64,000 bases of DNA from Mycobacterium sp. Aquia_213 (lineage in GTDB: Bacteria; Actinomycetota; Actinomycetes; Mycobacteriales; Mycobacteriaceae), in NCBI RefSeq assembly GCF_026625985.1, contig NZ_CP113116.1:5146001-5210000 (forward strand), read 5' to 3'. The notes beneath the pieces were generated by a model. That model had not been told where the DNA came from. It ran no database searches and saw only the letters and a list, made by a program, of their open reading frames with translations. The translations under genes were made by a program, and so were the position numbers. This document shows, one piece after another, positions 43,948 to 52,463 of the stretch (position 1 is its first letter; each line of letters starts with the position of its first letter).

Positions 43948-46212
43948 ATGGCCCCGCTGGGAGTCGATCCGGTGGCTCTCGACGGAGCAGGCGCCGAGGT
44001 GGTCACCGCCGCCGAGGGGTTGGCATCGGTGATCTCGACGTTGATGGCGGCACTGTCTGGTTGTGCCGGTATGGCCGGCGACGATCCCGCCGGCGCGGCG
44101 CTTGGCCACAGCTACGACAGTTCGGCAGCCAGGCTCGTCGAGGCGATGGTGACGACACGAAATGGGTTGTGCGGACTCGGTATTGGTGTTCGGATGTCGG
44201 CACACAACTATTCGCTGGCCGAGGCGATGTCCAACATCGGTGGTAACGGCGGCGCGCTCCCGCCGCCACCGTTGCCAGGACCGATCTCGGCGGGCTCGGC
44301 ACCTTCAGCGGTCGGGAGCAGCGACATCGCGCCACCCGGCTGGGGTTGGGTTGCTCCGTATCTCGGAATGATCTGGCCCAGTGGCGATTCGGCGAAGTTG
44401 CGCGCCGCGGCCACCGCGTGGACTGCGGCGGGCACCCAGTTCGCGCTCGCTGAAATCCTCGGGACCGGCGCTCCGATGGGAGCTATTCGTGCCCAACACA
44501 TTCCGGAGGGCCCGGCCATCGATGGAGCCTTCACCGCTGCCTACCGCGGCACCACCAGCCTCGTCCAGCAGTGCCAGCAGATCGCGAGCCAGCTCAACGG
44601 CTATGCGACCAAGGTCGACAAGGTACACGCCGCGATCCTGGATTTGCTGTCGCGCATCTGCGATCCGCTGACCGGGTTCAAAGAGGTCTGGGACATCCTG
44701 ACCGACGAGGACGAAGACGAGATCAAGAAGATCGCCGACGACATTCGCACGGTGATCGACAACTTCAAGTCCGAGGTCAAGGCGCTGGAAGCCGAGATCG
44801 CTGCCACCCTCGCCGAAGCGGAAACCATCCTCACCACGATGGGGGACTACGCCACCCGGCAGTGGGATCACTTCCTGCATGCCACCTATGCGGGGCGAGT
44901 TATCGACAACGTCGGCCATTACGCCAAGAACGTGTATGCCGAGGCCGGCGAAGCCGTCGTGGGGCTCTACAACGTCAGTCAGGTGCGCCTGGTGCTCGAC
45001 CCGGTGGGCTACTTCCACGATCTGAACGGCACGATCCTGGGCGCTCTGCCGCTCGTCGCCCTAGGCCCGGACGGTTCTCCGTCGGTCCTCGATTCGTGGA
45101 AAGCACTCGGCAAGGACGTCTCGCACTGGGAGCAGTGGAAAACCGATCCGGTCGGGGCCGCCGGCCGCAGCGTGTTCGATGCCGTCACATTGGCCCTGCC
45201 GGGAGGGCCGCTCTCGAAGTTGGGTACGAGGGGCCGCGCCGCACTCGATGCCATCAAGGGCCTGAAGAAGCCGCCGCTGCCCAAGCTTCCTGATCCGCCG
45301 GCCATCAAGCCGCCTGAGACGCCCAAGCCGCCAGCAGAAGGCCCCAAAGCGCCAGAATCGGGTACTCCTGCGCCACCTAAGCCCGCCCCGACCGGAACCC
45401 CGCCACCGCACAGCCCCACCGAGCCCAAGCCGCCGATCGGCGAGGCGCCCAAACCGACTGCGGCGCCGCCTGGTTCCGGCGGAAAGCCAACGGTTCCCGC
45501 AGAAGTGCCCCATCCGCATGAACGCATCCCCGCCCACGTACCGGCCTCACCCGGTGGAATTCCCGGCGAACCCGTGCCCAGCGCGGCAGCCCCGGCGGCA
45601 TCCGCGCCCGGGGATGCGTCACTCCCGCACGGCGGGACGCCCCACGGCGGCGAGCCGGGCGTGCACCAACCGCACCAACCCCATGACGGGCCGCCACATT
45701 CGCCTGGGGATGGTCAGCCGCCGCACGGACCGGGCGATGGCACGCCACATCAGCCCCACGATGGGCCACCCGGCGATCTGGCGGACAACCCGCCGCCAAT
45801 CGACGCCCAACCAGGCCGGCCTGAGTTCACGTTGGACAACCCGCTCGACCACATGAGCCAGCAGCTCCTGGTGCTGTCCGAACAACACCTGACTGGAAGC
45901 GGCGAAACCGTGCTTGGGCCATTTAAGCCCGTCGGCGGCGGCCTGTCATACATCGATTTCGCAGAGCTACGCGGAGCCAGCTACTTCGATATCGGCGACG
46001 CCTGGAATGCTGCCACTCCCATCGAAAGACTTGCCGCGAATCAGCATGTGCTCGACATAGCCATCGCGCGCGGCGATACTGTCACTCTGTCGGTACCATT
46101 TGGCAAGATCGATCCAAATTCATTCACAGGCGCAGAAATTAGATATCTCGAATCCCACGGTTACCATCGAGCGGGTGACAACAAGTTGATTCCGTCAGGA
46201 AAGGGGGGCTGA
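43948..46212 (+). CDS. CpnT-like exported toxin with a non-TNT C-terminal domain
   Basis: A 754-residue protein from ATG 43948. Residues 1-440 match the CpnT N-terminal domain: GCAGMAGDDPAGAALG, NGLCGLGIGVRMSAHNYSLA, GWGWVAPYLGMIWPSGDS, RICDPLTGFKEVWDILTD and TLALPGGPLSKLG. A Pro/His-rich linker (about 442-625) contains PHQPHDGPP-type repeats. The final ~130 residues, from FTLDNPLDHMSQ, hold ASYFDIGDAWN and ANQHVLDIAIARGD and end LIPSGKGG; this is not the TNT (DUF4237) NAD+ glycohydrolase. GC drops in the tip (27 of 60 bases at 46081-46140). The activity is unknown. An immunity candidate follows after three bases. Confidence 0.88.
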   Translation: MAPLGVDPVALDGAGAEVVTAAEGLASVISTLMAALSGCAGMAGDDPAGAALGHSYDSSAARLVEAMVTTRNGLCGLGIGVRMSAHNYSLAEAMSNIGGNGGALPPPPLPGPISAGSAPSAVGSSDIAPPGWGWVAPYLGMIWPSGDSAKLRAAATAWTAAGTQFALAEILGTGAPMGAIRAQHIPEGPAIDGAFTAAYRGTTSLVQQCQQIASQLNGYATKVDKVHAAILDLLSRICDPLTGFKEVWDILTDEDEDEIKKIADDIRTVIDNFKSEVKALEAEIAATLAEAETILTTMGDYATRQWDHFLHATYAGRVIDNVGHYAKNVYAEAGEAVVGLYNVSQVRLVLDPVGYFHDLNGTILGALPLVALGPDGSPSVLDSWKALGKDVSHWEQWKTDPVGAAGRSVFDAVTLALPGGPLSKLGTRGRAALDAIKGLKKPPLPKLPDPPAIKPPETPKPPAEGPKAPESGTPAPPKPAPTGTPPPHSPTEPKPPIGEAPKPTAAPPGSGGKPTVPAEVPHPHERIPAHVPASPGGIPGEPVPSAAAPAASAPGDASLPHGGTPHGGEPGVHQPHQPHDGPPHSPGDGQPPHGPGDGTPHQPHDGPPGDLADNPPPIDAQPGRPEFTLDNPLDHMSQQLLVLSEQHLTGSGETVLGPFKPVGGGLSYIDFAELRGASYFDIGDAWNAATPIERLAANQHVLDIAIARGDTVTLSVPFGKIDPNSFTGAEIRYLESHGYHRAGDNKLIPSGKGG

Positions 46213-46215
46213 CCG

Positions 46216-46638
46216 GTGACTACATTACTGGAATTTTTCTTAAAATACCTCGATTTCTTATACCTGGATCCGCGTTTTCGCATAACCGATTCCAGCACTT
46301 CAGGCGTCGCAACAAACAACGCATCGCTGACACTGACCAGTCCGGTGACGACGTGGCAAATCTCTAACGATCGAGGGCAGATCCATTTTGATGTTGCCCC
46401 TACCAAGTTGGCTGACCAGCCCCGAAACTGGTACCGATTATCAATAATTCGACAATATCTCGATGACTACGACGAGACCCACGCGGTACCGCCGACAGAA
46501 GCAGTATCCTGGGTTCGGGATAACCGTGGTCGTATTGACGAATTATTTTCCGATACGTCGGTCGCCAAGTCGTCCGAGGCTCTGGCTGCGCTAGAAAACG
46601 CGAATGCAGTCAAGTATTGGGGACCGCCAAAGCCATAG
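46216..46638 (+). CDS. Candidate immunity protein for the adjacent toxin
   Basis: A 140-residue cytosolic protein starting GTG 46216, three bases after the toxin gene. It begins TTLLEFFLKYLDFLYLDPRF, is mildly acidic, and has no signal peptide. I recognise no family and no likeness to IFT, the TNT antitoxin. The gene is AT-rich for this genome (24 of 60 bases GC at 46201-46260, 31 of 60 at 46261-46320, 30 of 60 at 46441-46500). Position, size and odd composition all fit an immunity gene acquired with the toxin tip. Confidence 0.7.
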   Translation: MTTLLEFFLKYLDFLYLDPRFRITDSSTSGVATNNASLTLTSPVTTWQISNDRGQIHFDVAPTKLADQPRNWYRLSIIRQYLDDYDETHAVPPTEAVSWVRDNRGRIDELFSDTSVAKSSEALAALENANAVKYWGPPKP

Positions 46639-46984
46639 CGATTTATGCGCTTTTATCCCAACCTTCTTGGCGGTAGCTCAAGGGAACGTCAGGCAATCCG
46701 GCATTAAGCACACAGAGCGCCGATGGCTGGCGTACGAAACGTAAAGTCGCAGCTCCGTTCGTAAAGGTCTGCGTCGTAGGCAAAGATAGCTCTCGGACGA
46801 TGCGGACCAAAAACTAAGTCCGCGAGCCTATTTCGGATGTCGCGCCGACCAACGTCGTGCCACCAGCCCTCCTGACATCAGCCCATGCCAGAGGCGTAAA
46901 CCTGCCCACGACATCTGCCGGATAGGGTTAATAGTGGCCGCAGCACCGGCCACCAGGCGGCCCGGCGATCCAGGAGGTGTGGCG
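46639..46984. other. 346-base gap between immunity candidate and serB1
   Basis: No intact gene is seen. The minus strand from 46877 to 46704 keeps an open frame without a start codon that reads like a degraded coding sequence (listed separately). AGGAGG just before 46985 is the serB1 ribosome site. The stretch could be the scar of the insertion that brought in the toxin locus, or of the deletion that removed mmpS2-mmpL2-type genes known at this place in H37Rv. Confidence 0.5.
46704..46877 (-). pseudogene. Start-less coding remnant
   Basis: The minus-strand frame between TGA at 46878-46880 and TAA at 46704-46706 is open for 57 codons but has no ATG, GTG or TTG. The translation (GWWHDVGRRDIRNRLADL, then RAIFAYDADLYERSCDFTFR, ending TPAIGALCA) has a natural amino acid mix, unlike shadow frames in GC-rich DNA. 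It may be the tail of a lost gene. The family is not recognised. Confidence 0.3.
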
Positions 46985-47902
46985 ATGACTTCCTCGGAGT
47001 CGGATGAGTCGGATGACACTGACCCCGCCGTTCGAGTTGACCTGGAATCCGTGGCCGCCAACGCCAGCGCGGCCCGCGCGCTGGAGGACTTGCAGGAGGC
47101 GACCGCCGCGGGCGTTGGCCCGCAACCGCCGATCGACCTGACCGCCGCCGCGTTCTTCGACGTGGACAACACGCTGGTGCAAGGCTCCTCCGCGGTGCAT
47201 TTCGGGCGCGGACTGGCCGCACGCAACTACTTCACCTATCGCGACGTGGTCGGATTCATCTACGCGCAGGCCAAGTTTCAGCTGCTCGGCAAGGAGAACA
47301 GCGACGACGTCGCCGCCGGTCGGCGCAAAGCGCTGACCTTCATCGAGGGCCGCTCGGTCGAGGAGCTGGTCGCTCTCGGCGAGGACGTCTTCGACGAGAT
47401 CATCGCCGACAAGATCTGGACCGGCACCCGCGAGCTCACCCAGATGCACCTGGACGCCGGCCAGCAAGTCTGGCTGATCACGGCGACGCCGTACGAGCTT
47501 GCCGCGACCATCGCGCGTCGGCTCGGCCTGACCGGCGCGCTCGGCACCGTCGCGGAGTCGGTCGACGGCGTCTTCACCGGTCGGCTCGTCGGCGACATCC
47601 TGCACGGCCCGGGTAAGGCGCACGCCGTGCGGTCCCTGGCGATCCGCGAAGGCCTCAACCTGAAACGGTGCACGGCCTATTCCGACAGTTACAACGACGT
47701 ACCGATGCTGTCGCTGGTGGGCACGGCGGTCGCGATCAATCCCGACGCGCGCCTGCGCAGCCTGGCCCGCGAGCGGGGATGGGAAATTCGCGATTTCCGG
47801 ACCGCGCGCAAGGCGGCCCGGATCGGGGTGCCGTCGGCACTCGCGCTCGGCGCGGCGGGCGGTGCGCTGGCGGCGTTGGCGTCCAGGCGGCAATCCCGCT
47901 GA
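46985..47902 (+). CDS. serB1: HAD-IB phosphatase SerB1 (Rv0505c-like)
   Basis: A 305-residue HAD phosphatase. Start ATG 46985 is chosen for the AGGAGG about eight bases upstream; GTG 46934 is an unlikely alternative. The catalytic DxDxT motif is FFDVDNTLVQGSS, motif II is WLITATPYEL, and motif III/IV is the K in HGPGKAHAVR and YSDSYNDVPMLSL. It ends in a hydrophobic Ala/Leu-rich segment and RRQSR that may bind the membrane. Called phosphoserine phosphatase, but the HAD-IB group also includes CicA and lipid phosphatases. Confidence 0.9.
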   Translation: MTSSESDESDDTDPAVRVDLESVAANASAARALEDLQEATAAGVGPQPPIDLTAAAFFDVDNTLVQGSSAVHFGRGLAARNYFTYRDVVGFIYAQAKFQLLGKENSDDVAAGRRKALTFIEGRSVEELVALGEDVFDEIIADKIWTGTRELTQMHLDAGQQVWLITATPYELAATIARRLGLTGALGTVAESVDGVFTGRLVGDILHGPGKAHAVRSLAIREGLNLKRCTAYSDSYNDVPMLSLVGTAVAINPDARLRSLARERGWEIRDFRTARKAARIGVPSALALGAAGGALAALASRRQSR

Positions 47903-47946
47903 TAGGCTGCGCCGCTGACAGCGATTCGAGTGGGGAGCGGTAATCC

Positions 47947-48483
47947 ATGACAACTCCAGAAGGCGCCGAGGGAGTCATTCCAGCGGGGACCCAGGGCATC
48001 ATCGGTAGCCACTACCGGGCTCCGGACTACTTCGAGGTCGGACGCGAGAAGATCCGCGAGTTCGCGGCCTCGGTGCAAGACGACCACCCGACGCACTTCA
48101 GCGAGGTTGATGCCGCCGAGGCCGGGTACCCGGGCGTGGTGGCCCCGCTGACCTTCCTCGCGATCGCGGGACGGCGCGTCCAGCTGGACATATTCACGAA
48201 GTTCAGCATTCCGATCAATATCGCCAGGGTTCTGCACCGCGACCAAAAGTTCTTGTTCCACCGCCCGATCCTGGACCACGATAGGTTGTACTTCGACACC
48301 TATCTAGACTCGGTGATCGAGTCCCACGGCACGGTCATTGCGGAGATCCGCAGCGAAGTGACAGACGCCGAGGGGAAGCCGCTCGTCACCAGCGTCGTCA
48401 CGATGCTGGGCGAGGCGGCCGGTCAAGAAGCGGCCGCCGAAGAAACCGTCGCCGCGATTGCATCAATATCTGCACGAAAGTAG
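47947..48483 (+). CDS. MaoC-like (3R)-hydroxyacyl dehydratase subunit (Rv0504c-like)
   Basis: A 178-residue UPF0336/FAS1-DH-like hot-dog protein from ATG 47947. YFEVGREKIREFAASVQDDH is the conserved N-terminal motif shared with HadA and HadC; PGVVAPLTFLAIAGRRVQ and LHRDQKFLFHRPILDHDRLY complete the fold. The MaoC catalytic Asp-His pair is not obvious, as for HadA-type subunits that need HadB. It stands next to cmaA2 and serB1 on the same strand, which fits a role in mycolic or long-chain lipid synthesis. Confidence 0.88.
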   Translation: MTTPEGAEGVIPAGTQGIIGSHYRAPDYFEVGREKIREFAASVQDDHPTHFSEVDAAEAGYPGVVAPLTFLAIAGRRVQLDIFTKFSIPINIARVLHRDQKFLFHRPILDHDRLYFDTYLDSVIESHGTVIAEIRSEVTDAEGKPLVTSVVTMLGEAAGQEAAAEETVAAIASISARK

Positions 48484-48493
48484 GGTCGATTTA

Positions 48494-49420
48494 ATGACGT
48501 CCCAGGGGGAAACGGGTGGCGCCCAGCAGCTAAAGCCACCGGTCGAAGCAGTCCGATCCCACTACGACAAGTCGAACGAGTTCTTCAAGCTCTGGCTTGA
48601 CCCGTCGATGACGTACAGCTGCGGTTATTTCGACGAGAATCCGGACCCGCAGCATCTGACCAAGACGCTCGAAGAGGCGCAATACGCGAAGCGCAAGCTC
48701 GCCCTGGACAAGCTGGGCCTCAAGCCCGGCATGAAGCTGCTCGACATCGGCTCGGGCTGGGGCTCGACGATGCGGCACGCGGTGGCCGAGTACGACGTCG
48801 ACGTGATCGGCCTGACGCTCAGCGAAAACCAGTACGCCCATTGTGTGGCCGAGTTCGACAAGATGGACAGCCCCCGCCGCAAAGAGGTGCGTATCCAGGG
48901 CTGGGAAGAATTCGACGAGCCGATCGACCGGATCGTGTCGCTGGGTGCGTTCGAGCACTTTGCCGACGGCGCAGGGGACGCCGGGTACGAGCGCTACGCC
49001 ACCTTCTTCAAGAAGTACTACGACTTGCTGCCCGACGACGGCCGCATGCTGCTGCACTCGATCGTGGTGCCCAGCCGCGAAGAGGGCAACGCGATGGGTC
49101 TGAAGGTGAACATGACCCTGCTGCGGTTCATCAGCTTCATCTTGAAGGAGATCTACCCGGGCGGAAAGTTGCCCCAGGTCGATCTGGTCGACAAATACTC
49201 GACTGGTGCTGGTTTCAAGATCGAGCGACACCACTTCATCGGCAAGAACTACGTCCCGACGCTGACCGCCTGGGGCGATGCCCTCGAGGCACACAAGGAT
49301 GAGGCGATCGCCCTGAAGGGGCAGGAGACCTACGACATCTACCTGAAGTACTTGCGCGGCTGCTCGGACCTGTTCCGCGACGGCTACACGAACGTCTGCC
49401 AGTTCACGATGGTCAAGTAA
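48494..49420 (+). CDS. cmaA2: Cyclopropane mycolic acid synthase CmaA2
   Basis: A 308-residue SAM-dependent methyltransferase from ATG 48494. SHYDKSNEFFKLWLDPSMTY is the conserved N-terminus of the mycolate cyclopropanation family, LLDIGSGWGS binds SAM, and VSLGAFEHFADG and TYDIYLKYLRGCSDLF hold active-site residues. CmaA2 makes trans-cyclopropane rings on oxygenated mycolates in M. tuberculosis. The gene starts 10 bases after the dehydratase gene, so the two are cotranscribed. Confidence 0.93.
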   Translation: MTSQGETGGAQQLKPPVEAVRSHYDKSNEFFKLWLDPSMTYSCGYFDENPDPQHLTKTLEEAQYAKRKLALDKLGLKPGMKLLDIGSGWGSTMRHAVAEYDVDVIGLTLSENQYAHCVAEFDKMDSPRRKEVRIQGWEEFDEPIDRIVSLGAFEHFADGAGDAGYERYATFFKKYYDLLPDDGRMLLHSIVVPSREEGNAMGLKVNMTLLRFISFILKEIYPGGKLPQVDLVDKYSTGAGFKIERHHFIGKNYVPTLTAWGDALEAHKDEAIALKGQETYDIYLKYLRGCSDLFRDGYTNVCQFTMVK

Positions 49421-49514
49421 CCACTTGCATCTCTAGCGGCGCGAAAGTCGGGTTGTCGGACCGGAATACGGCGAAATCGCCCACCAACTCGACGTTGGGC
49501 GCTAGCCCAAGCTG

Positions 49515-50570
49515 CTAACCCAAGAAGACGTTGCGACGCCCGGCCAACAGCCGGTACAGCGTCTGTTGGATCGTCTCGCGCACCTGATCGGTCAACTCGA
49601 AGGTGACCATCGGGTCCTCGGCGTCGGCGGCGCTGTAGTCGTTGGTGTAGATCGGTTCACCGAACGCGATCCGCCACTTCGACGGCAGCGGCACCAGGCC
49701 GGCCGGCCCGGCCAACGGGAACAGCGGGGTGACCGGGAAGTAGGGCAGGCCGAACAGCCGCGCCAACAGCTTCACATCGGTGAGCATCGGGTAGATCTCT
49801 TCGGACCCGATGATCGAGCACGGGATGATCGGCGCTTTGGTACGCAGCGCCGCCGTCACGAAGCCTCCGCGCCCGAACCGCTGCAGTCGATAGCGGTCCT
49901 CGAAGCGCTTGCCCAGACCCTTGTAGCCCTCCGGGAACACCGCGGTGAGCTCGCCCGCGGCCAGCAGCCGGTGTGCGTCCGTCGTACAGGCCATGGTGTG
50001 CCCCGCCTTGCGGGCGGCTTCGCCGACAAGCGGTAGGTCGAACACCATGTCGGCGGCCAGCAGCCGCATGTCGCGCTGCGCGGGATGCTCGTCGTGCACC
50101 GCCACCGACAACATCAGTCCGTCGAACGGCAACACCCCGGCGTGATTGGCCACCAACAGCGCGGCGCCTTCGGTCGGCAGGTTCTCGATTCCGCTGACCT
50201 CGACCCGGAACCAGGACTTGAAAAAGAACCGCAGCAAAGGCCGAACGATCGCGTTGTTGAAGTGCGGATCGAACCCGAATTCGTCGACGGTGTAGTCGCC
50301 CGTCAGCCGCTGCCGGAAAAATCCGGCAACCGACGCGACCTGTTGAGCAAACTCGTTGAGCGGAGCGTCAGTTGACGACGTGCCACCCGCGACACGACGG
50401 TGCTCGTCGATCTCGCGCACCACCGCGGCCATCTGGTCGGCCGATGCGTTGCCGTGCGGATCGGATAGCAAGGAGGGATGCTGACGAGAGGCTTCGGCTC
50501 TGCGGCGGGCTGCGACGCGACCCCGATTACTGTGCAGGGGAATGACATTCGCTCTGGTTTCACCCACCAC
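49515..50570 (-). CDS. Lysophospholipid acyltransferase-family protein (Rv0502-like)
   Basis: A 351-residue PlsC-type acyltransferase from GTG 50570 (an ATG at 50594 overlaps galE2 and has no ribosome site). The catalytic NHxxxxD motif is in LVANHAGVLPFDGLML, and the FPEG motif in ELTAVFPEGYKGLGK. The first 100 residues are charged. It likely acylates a glycerolipid or sugar-lipid at the inner membrane face. It lies 5 bases after galE2. After its TAG stop the same frame runs on for another 32 codons to a TGA inside the 3' end of cmaA2. Confidence 0.9.
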   Translation of the reverse strand: MVGETRANVIPLHSNRGRVAARRRAEASRQHPSLLSDPHGNASADQMAAVVREIDEHRRVAGGTSSTDAPLNEFAQQVASVAGFFRQRLTGDYTVDEFGFDPHFNNAIVRPLLRFFFKSWFRVEVSGIENLPTEGAALLVANHAGVLPFDGLMLSVAVHDEHPAQRDMRLLAADMVFDLPLVGEAARKAGHTMACTTDAHRLLAAGELTAVFPEGYKGLGKRFEDRYRLQRFGRGGFVTAALRTKAPIIPCSIIGSEEIYPMLTDVKLLARLFGLPYFPVTPLFPLAGPAGLVPLPSKWRIAFGEPIYTNDYSAADAEDPMVTFELTDQVRETIQQTLYRLLAGRRNVFLG

Positions 50571-50575
50571 GATAT

Positions 50576-51703
50576 CTACCTGACCCCACCCCATGGAATT
50601 GGATTACGGCTTCCCCAGCGCTGCGCTAAGGCTATGGCGCGACCCTCCAAGGAGCGTACCCGATGCGGGTCGATTATGGGAGTCAGGCCGCGACCACGAA
50701 CGTAGTCATCAAAAGCCTCCGCCGTCGACCATTTCGGCTGGTAGCCGAGCTCGGAGCGCATCCGCGCGGTGTCCATAACTCGGCCATAACTTAAGTAATT
50801 GAATTGTTCACGATTTATCTCGTTATAGCGATTAGCTCGTCTCAGTGAATCGAGCGCCCACACGCCGAATCCGGGTACCGGCAACGGAATCCGGCCCGCA
50901 CGCCGGATCGCCTGCGACAGCATGATGATCCCTTCGGCGCCGACGTTGAAGGTGCCGGCCTTGCCGGCCATCGCCGCTCGCTCCAGCGCTCCCAACGCGT
51001 CTTGCTCGTGCAGCAACTGCAATCGCGCGTCACGACCGAACATCGTCGGGACCACCGGGCCCGCCAGATACCGCGACAGCGTGGTGTCCATCGCGGGGCC
51101 AATCATGTTGGCCAGCCGCAGAATCGTGACCGCGATGTCGGGCCGGCGCCGGCCCAATCCGCGCACATATCCCTCGATATCGAGGGAGTCCTTGGCGAAA
51201 CCACCGCGCAGCGGACGACGGCTGCTGCTGTCCTCGGTGAACATCACCGGGTCGTGCGGACTCGACCCGTACACCTCGGAGGTCGACTTCAGCACGACGC
51301 GTCGGACCGACGGCGCTTTCTGGCAGGCCGCGAAAAGTTGCATCGCGCCCATCACGTTCAGTTCCTTCAGCGCCGCCGTGCCGCCGGAGCGCGGGGCGTA
51401 CGACGCCGCGGCGGCGTGCACCACCGTGTCGACGTCGCCATTGCGAATCACCTTGGCTATGAAGGGATTACGAATGTCGGCGCGGACGAACTCGGCCCGT
51501 CCCATCCGGCGCAGCATGTCTTTGCTGGGGGCGATCGCGTCCACCGCGATGACGCCTTGAATCAGCGGGTTCTGCGCCAGCCGGGCAATCAGGTAGCCGC
51601 CTAGAAACCGGCACGCACCAGTCACCAGCACCACTTTCGGGTAGTGCATCGTGTTATCCGCGTTGTCGCCGGTTCCGGCGCCGCCCCCGCTCGACGAATC
51701 CAC
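50576..51703 (-). CDS. galE2: NAD-dependent epimerase (Rv0501-like, GalE2)
   Basis: A 375-residue extended SDR from GTG 51703. KVVLVTGACRFLGGYLIARL is the nucleotide loop (GxxFLGGY in place of GxxGxxG), and VVLKSTSEVYGSSPHD contains the Ser and Tyr region; the usual YxxxK is not obvious, so classical epimerase activity is uncertain. The N-terminal 20 residues are Gly/Asp-rich. It is coupled to the acyltransferase gene downstream. Traditional name galE2 rests on homology only. Confidence 0.86.
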   Translation of the reverse strand: MDSSSGGGAGTGDNADNTMHYPKVVLVTGACRFLGGYLIARLAQNPLIQGVIAVDAIAPSKDMLRRMGRAEFVRADIRNPFIAKVIRNGDVDTVVHAAAASYAPRSGGTAALKELNVMGAMQLFAACQKAPSVRRVVLKSTSEVYGSSPHDPVMFTEDSSSRRPLRGGFAKDSLDIEGYVRGLGRRRPDIAVTILRLANMIGPAMDTTLSRYLAGPVVPTMFGRDARLQLLHEQDALGALERAAMAGKAGTFNVGAEGIIMLSQAIRRAGRIPLPVPGFGVWALDSLRRANRYNEINREQFNYLSYGRVMDTARMRSELGYQPKWSTAEAFDDYVRGRGLTPIIDPHRVRSLEGRAIALAQRWGSRNPIPWGGVR

Positions 51704-51786
51704 CCGAACAGCCTAACGGCCCAGACCGGTCGCGGCGCCATGGCCGCGCGACGGTCGGCGAGTTCGGTAATGCGGCGAGGCGGGGC

Positions 51787-51888
51787 TTACTTGCCGAGTT
51801 TTCTGCGCTGCACCCGCGTGCGGCGCAACAGCTTGCGGTGCTTTTTCTTCGACATACGCTTGCGCCGCTTCTTGATTACTGAACCCAT
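51787..51888 (-). CDS. 33-residue ribosomal protein bS22 (Rv0500B-like)
   Basis: A tiny gene from ATG 51888 to TAA 51787. The protein is [20 protein letters not shown] followed by [13 protein letters not shown], an extremely basic peptide identical in type to mycobacterial bS22, which sits near the decoding centre of the 30S subunit, and to the AURKAIP1/COX24 domain. No other frame is plausible. It is almost invariant in actinobacteria. Confidence 0.92.
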
Positions 51889-52068
51889 GAACTCCGCTAT
51901 CTGACCTGTGACCGCTTCTTAAGGACTGCTAAGAACTTGAAACCCTTTGGTCACTTTACCCGGCGGGCAGCACCGAACACCAAACCGCCAGTCGCGCGAC
52001 CGCTTGAATGGCCACGTCCCACGCGTCGGTCCCGGTTCGTCCGCCGTCGTCTGGCGGCGGGCGTCGGC

Positions 52069-52323
52069 TCAGCCGGCGTCGAAGTAGGACGTCTCCAACA
52101 TGTCGTGCACGGCCTTGGCATGCACGCGGAAGGACCGGCCAACCCGTACCGCCGGCAGCTCTCCGTTGTGCACCAAGCGGTAAACCGTCATCTTGGACAC
52201 CCGCATCAGGGCCGCCACCTCGGCGACGGTGAGAAATTGTGTCCTTGCCTGGCTATCGGCCGAAGCTGTGTCCCGCGGCTTACCTGCGGAATCTCGCGCC
52301 GATGGCCCGTTCGTAGACGTCAT
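52069..52323 (-). CDS. Excisionase/MerR-like HTH DNA-binding protein (Rv0500A-like)
   Basis: An 84-residue protein from ATG 52323. The helix-turn-helix is FLTVAEVAALMRVSKMTVYR, followed by the wing LVHNGELPAVRVGRSFRVH, as in BldC and excisionase-family regulators. The N-terminal 27 residues are disordered. It stands alone between proC and bS22. It is a conserved core gene in mycobacteria, so it is not evidence of a prophage. Confidence 0.88.
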   Translation of the reverse strand: MTSTNGPSARDSAGKPRDTASADSQARTQFLTVAEVAALMRVSKMTVYRLVHNGELPAVRVGRSFRVHAKAVHDMLETSYFDAG

Positions 52324-52463
52324 CGCAACCCAATCGTGTCAGGCTCGCGCAATGCCAGCGGCTTCCCCTCCGCCGGCACCCACACGGGCATACACAAAGG
52401 AGAATAGCGGGACTAGTGGGGTTACTGGTACTGGTGGGGGATAATCATTTTGAAATCTTTAAA

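Noticed and set aside
52069..52323. Excisionase-like gene as evidence of a prophage or integrative element
   Set aside because: It is a conserved core mycobacterial HTH gene; there is no integrase, att site or phage gene nearby.
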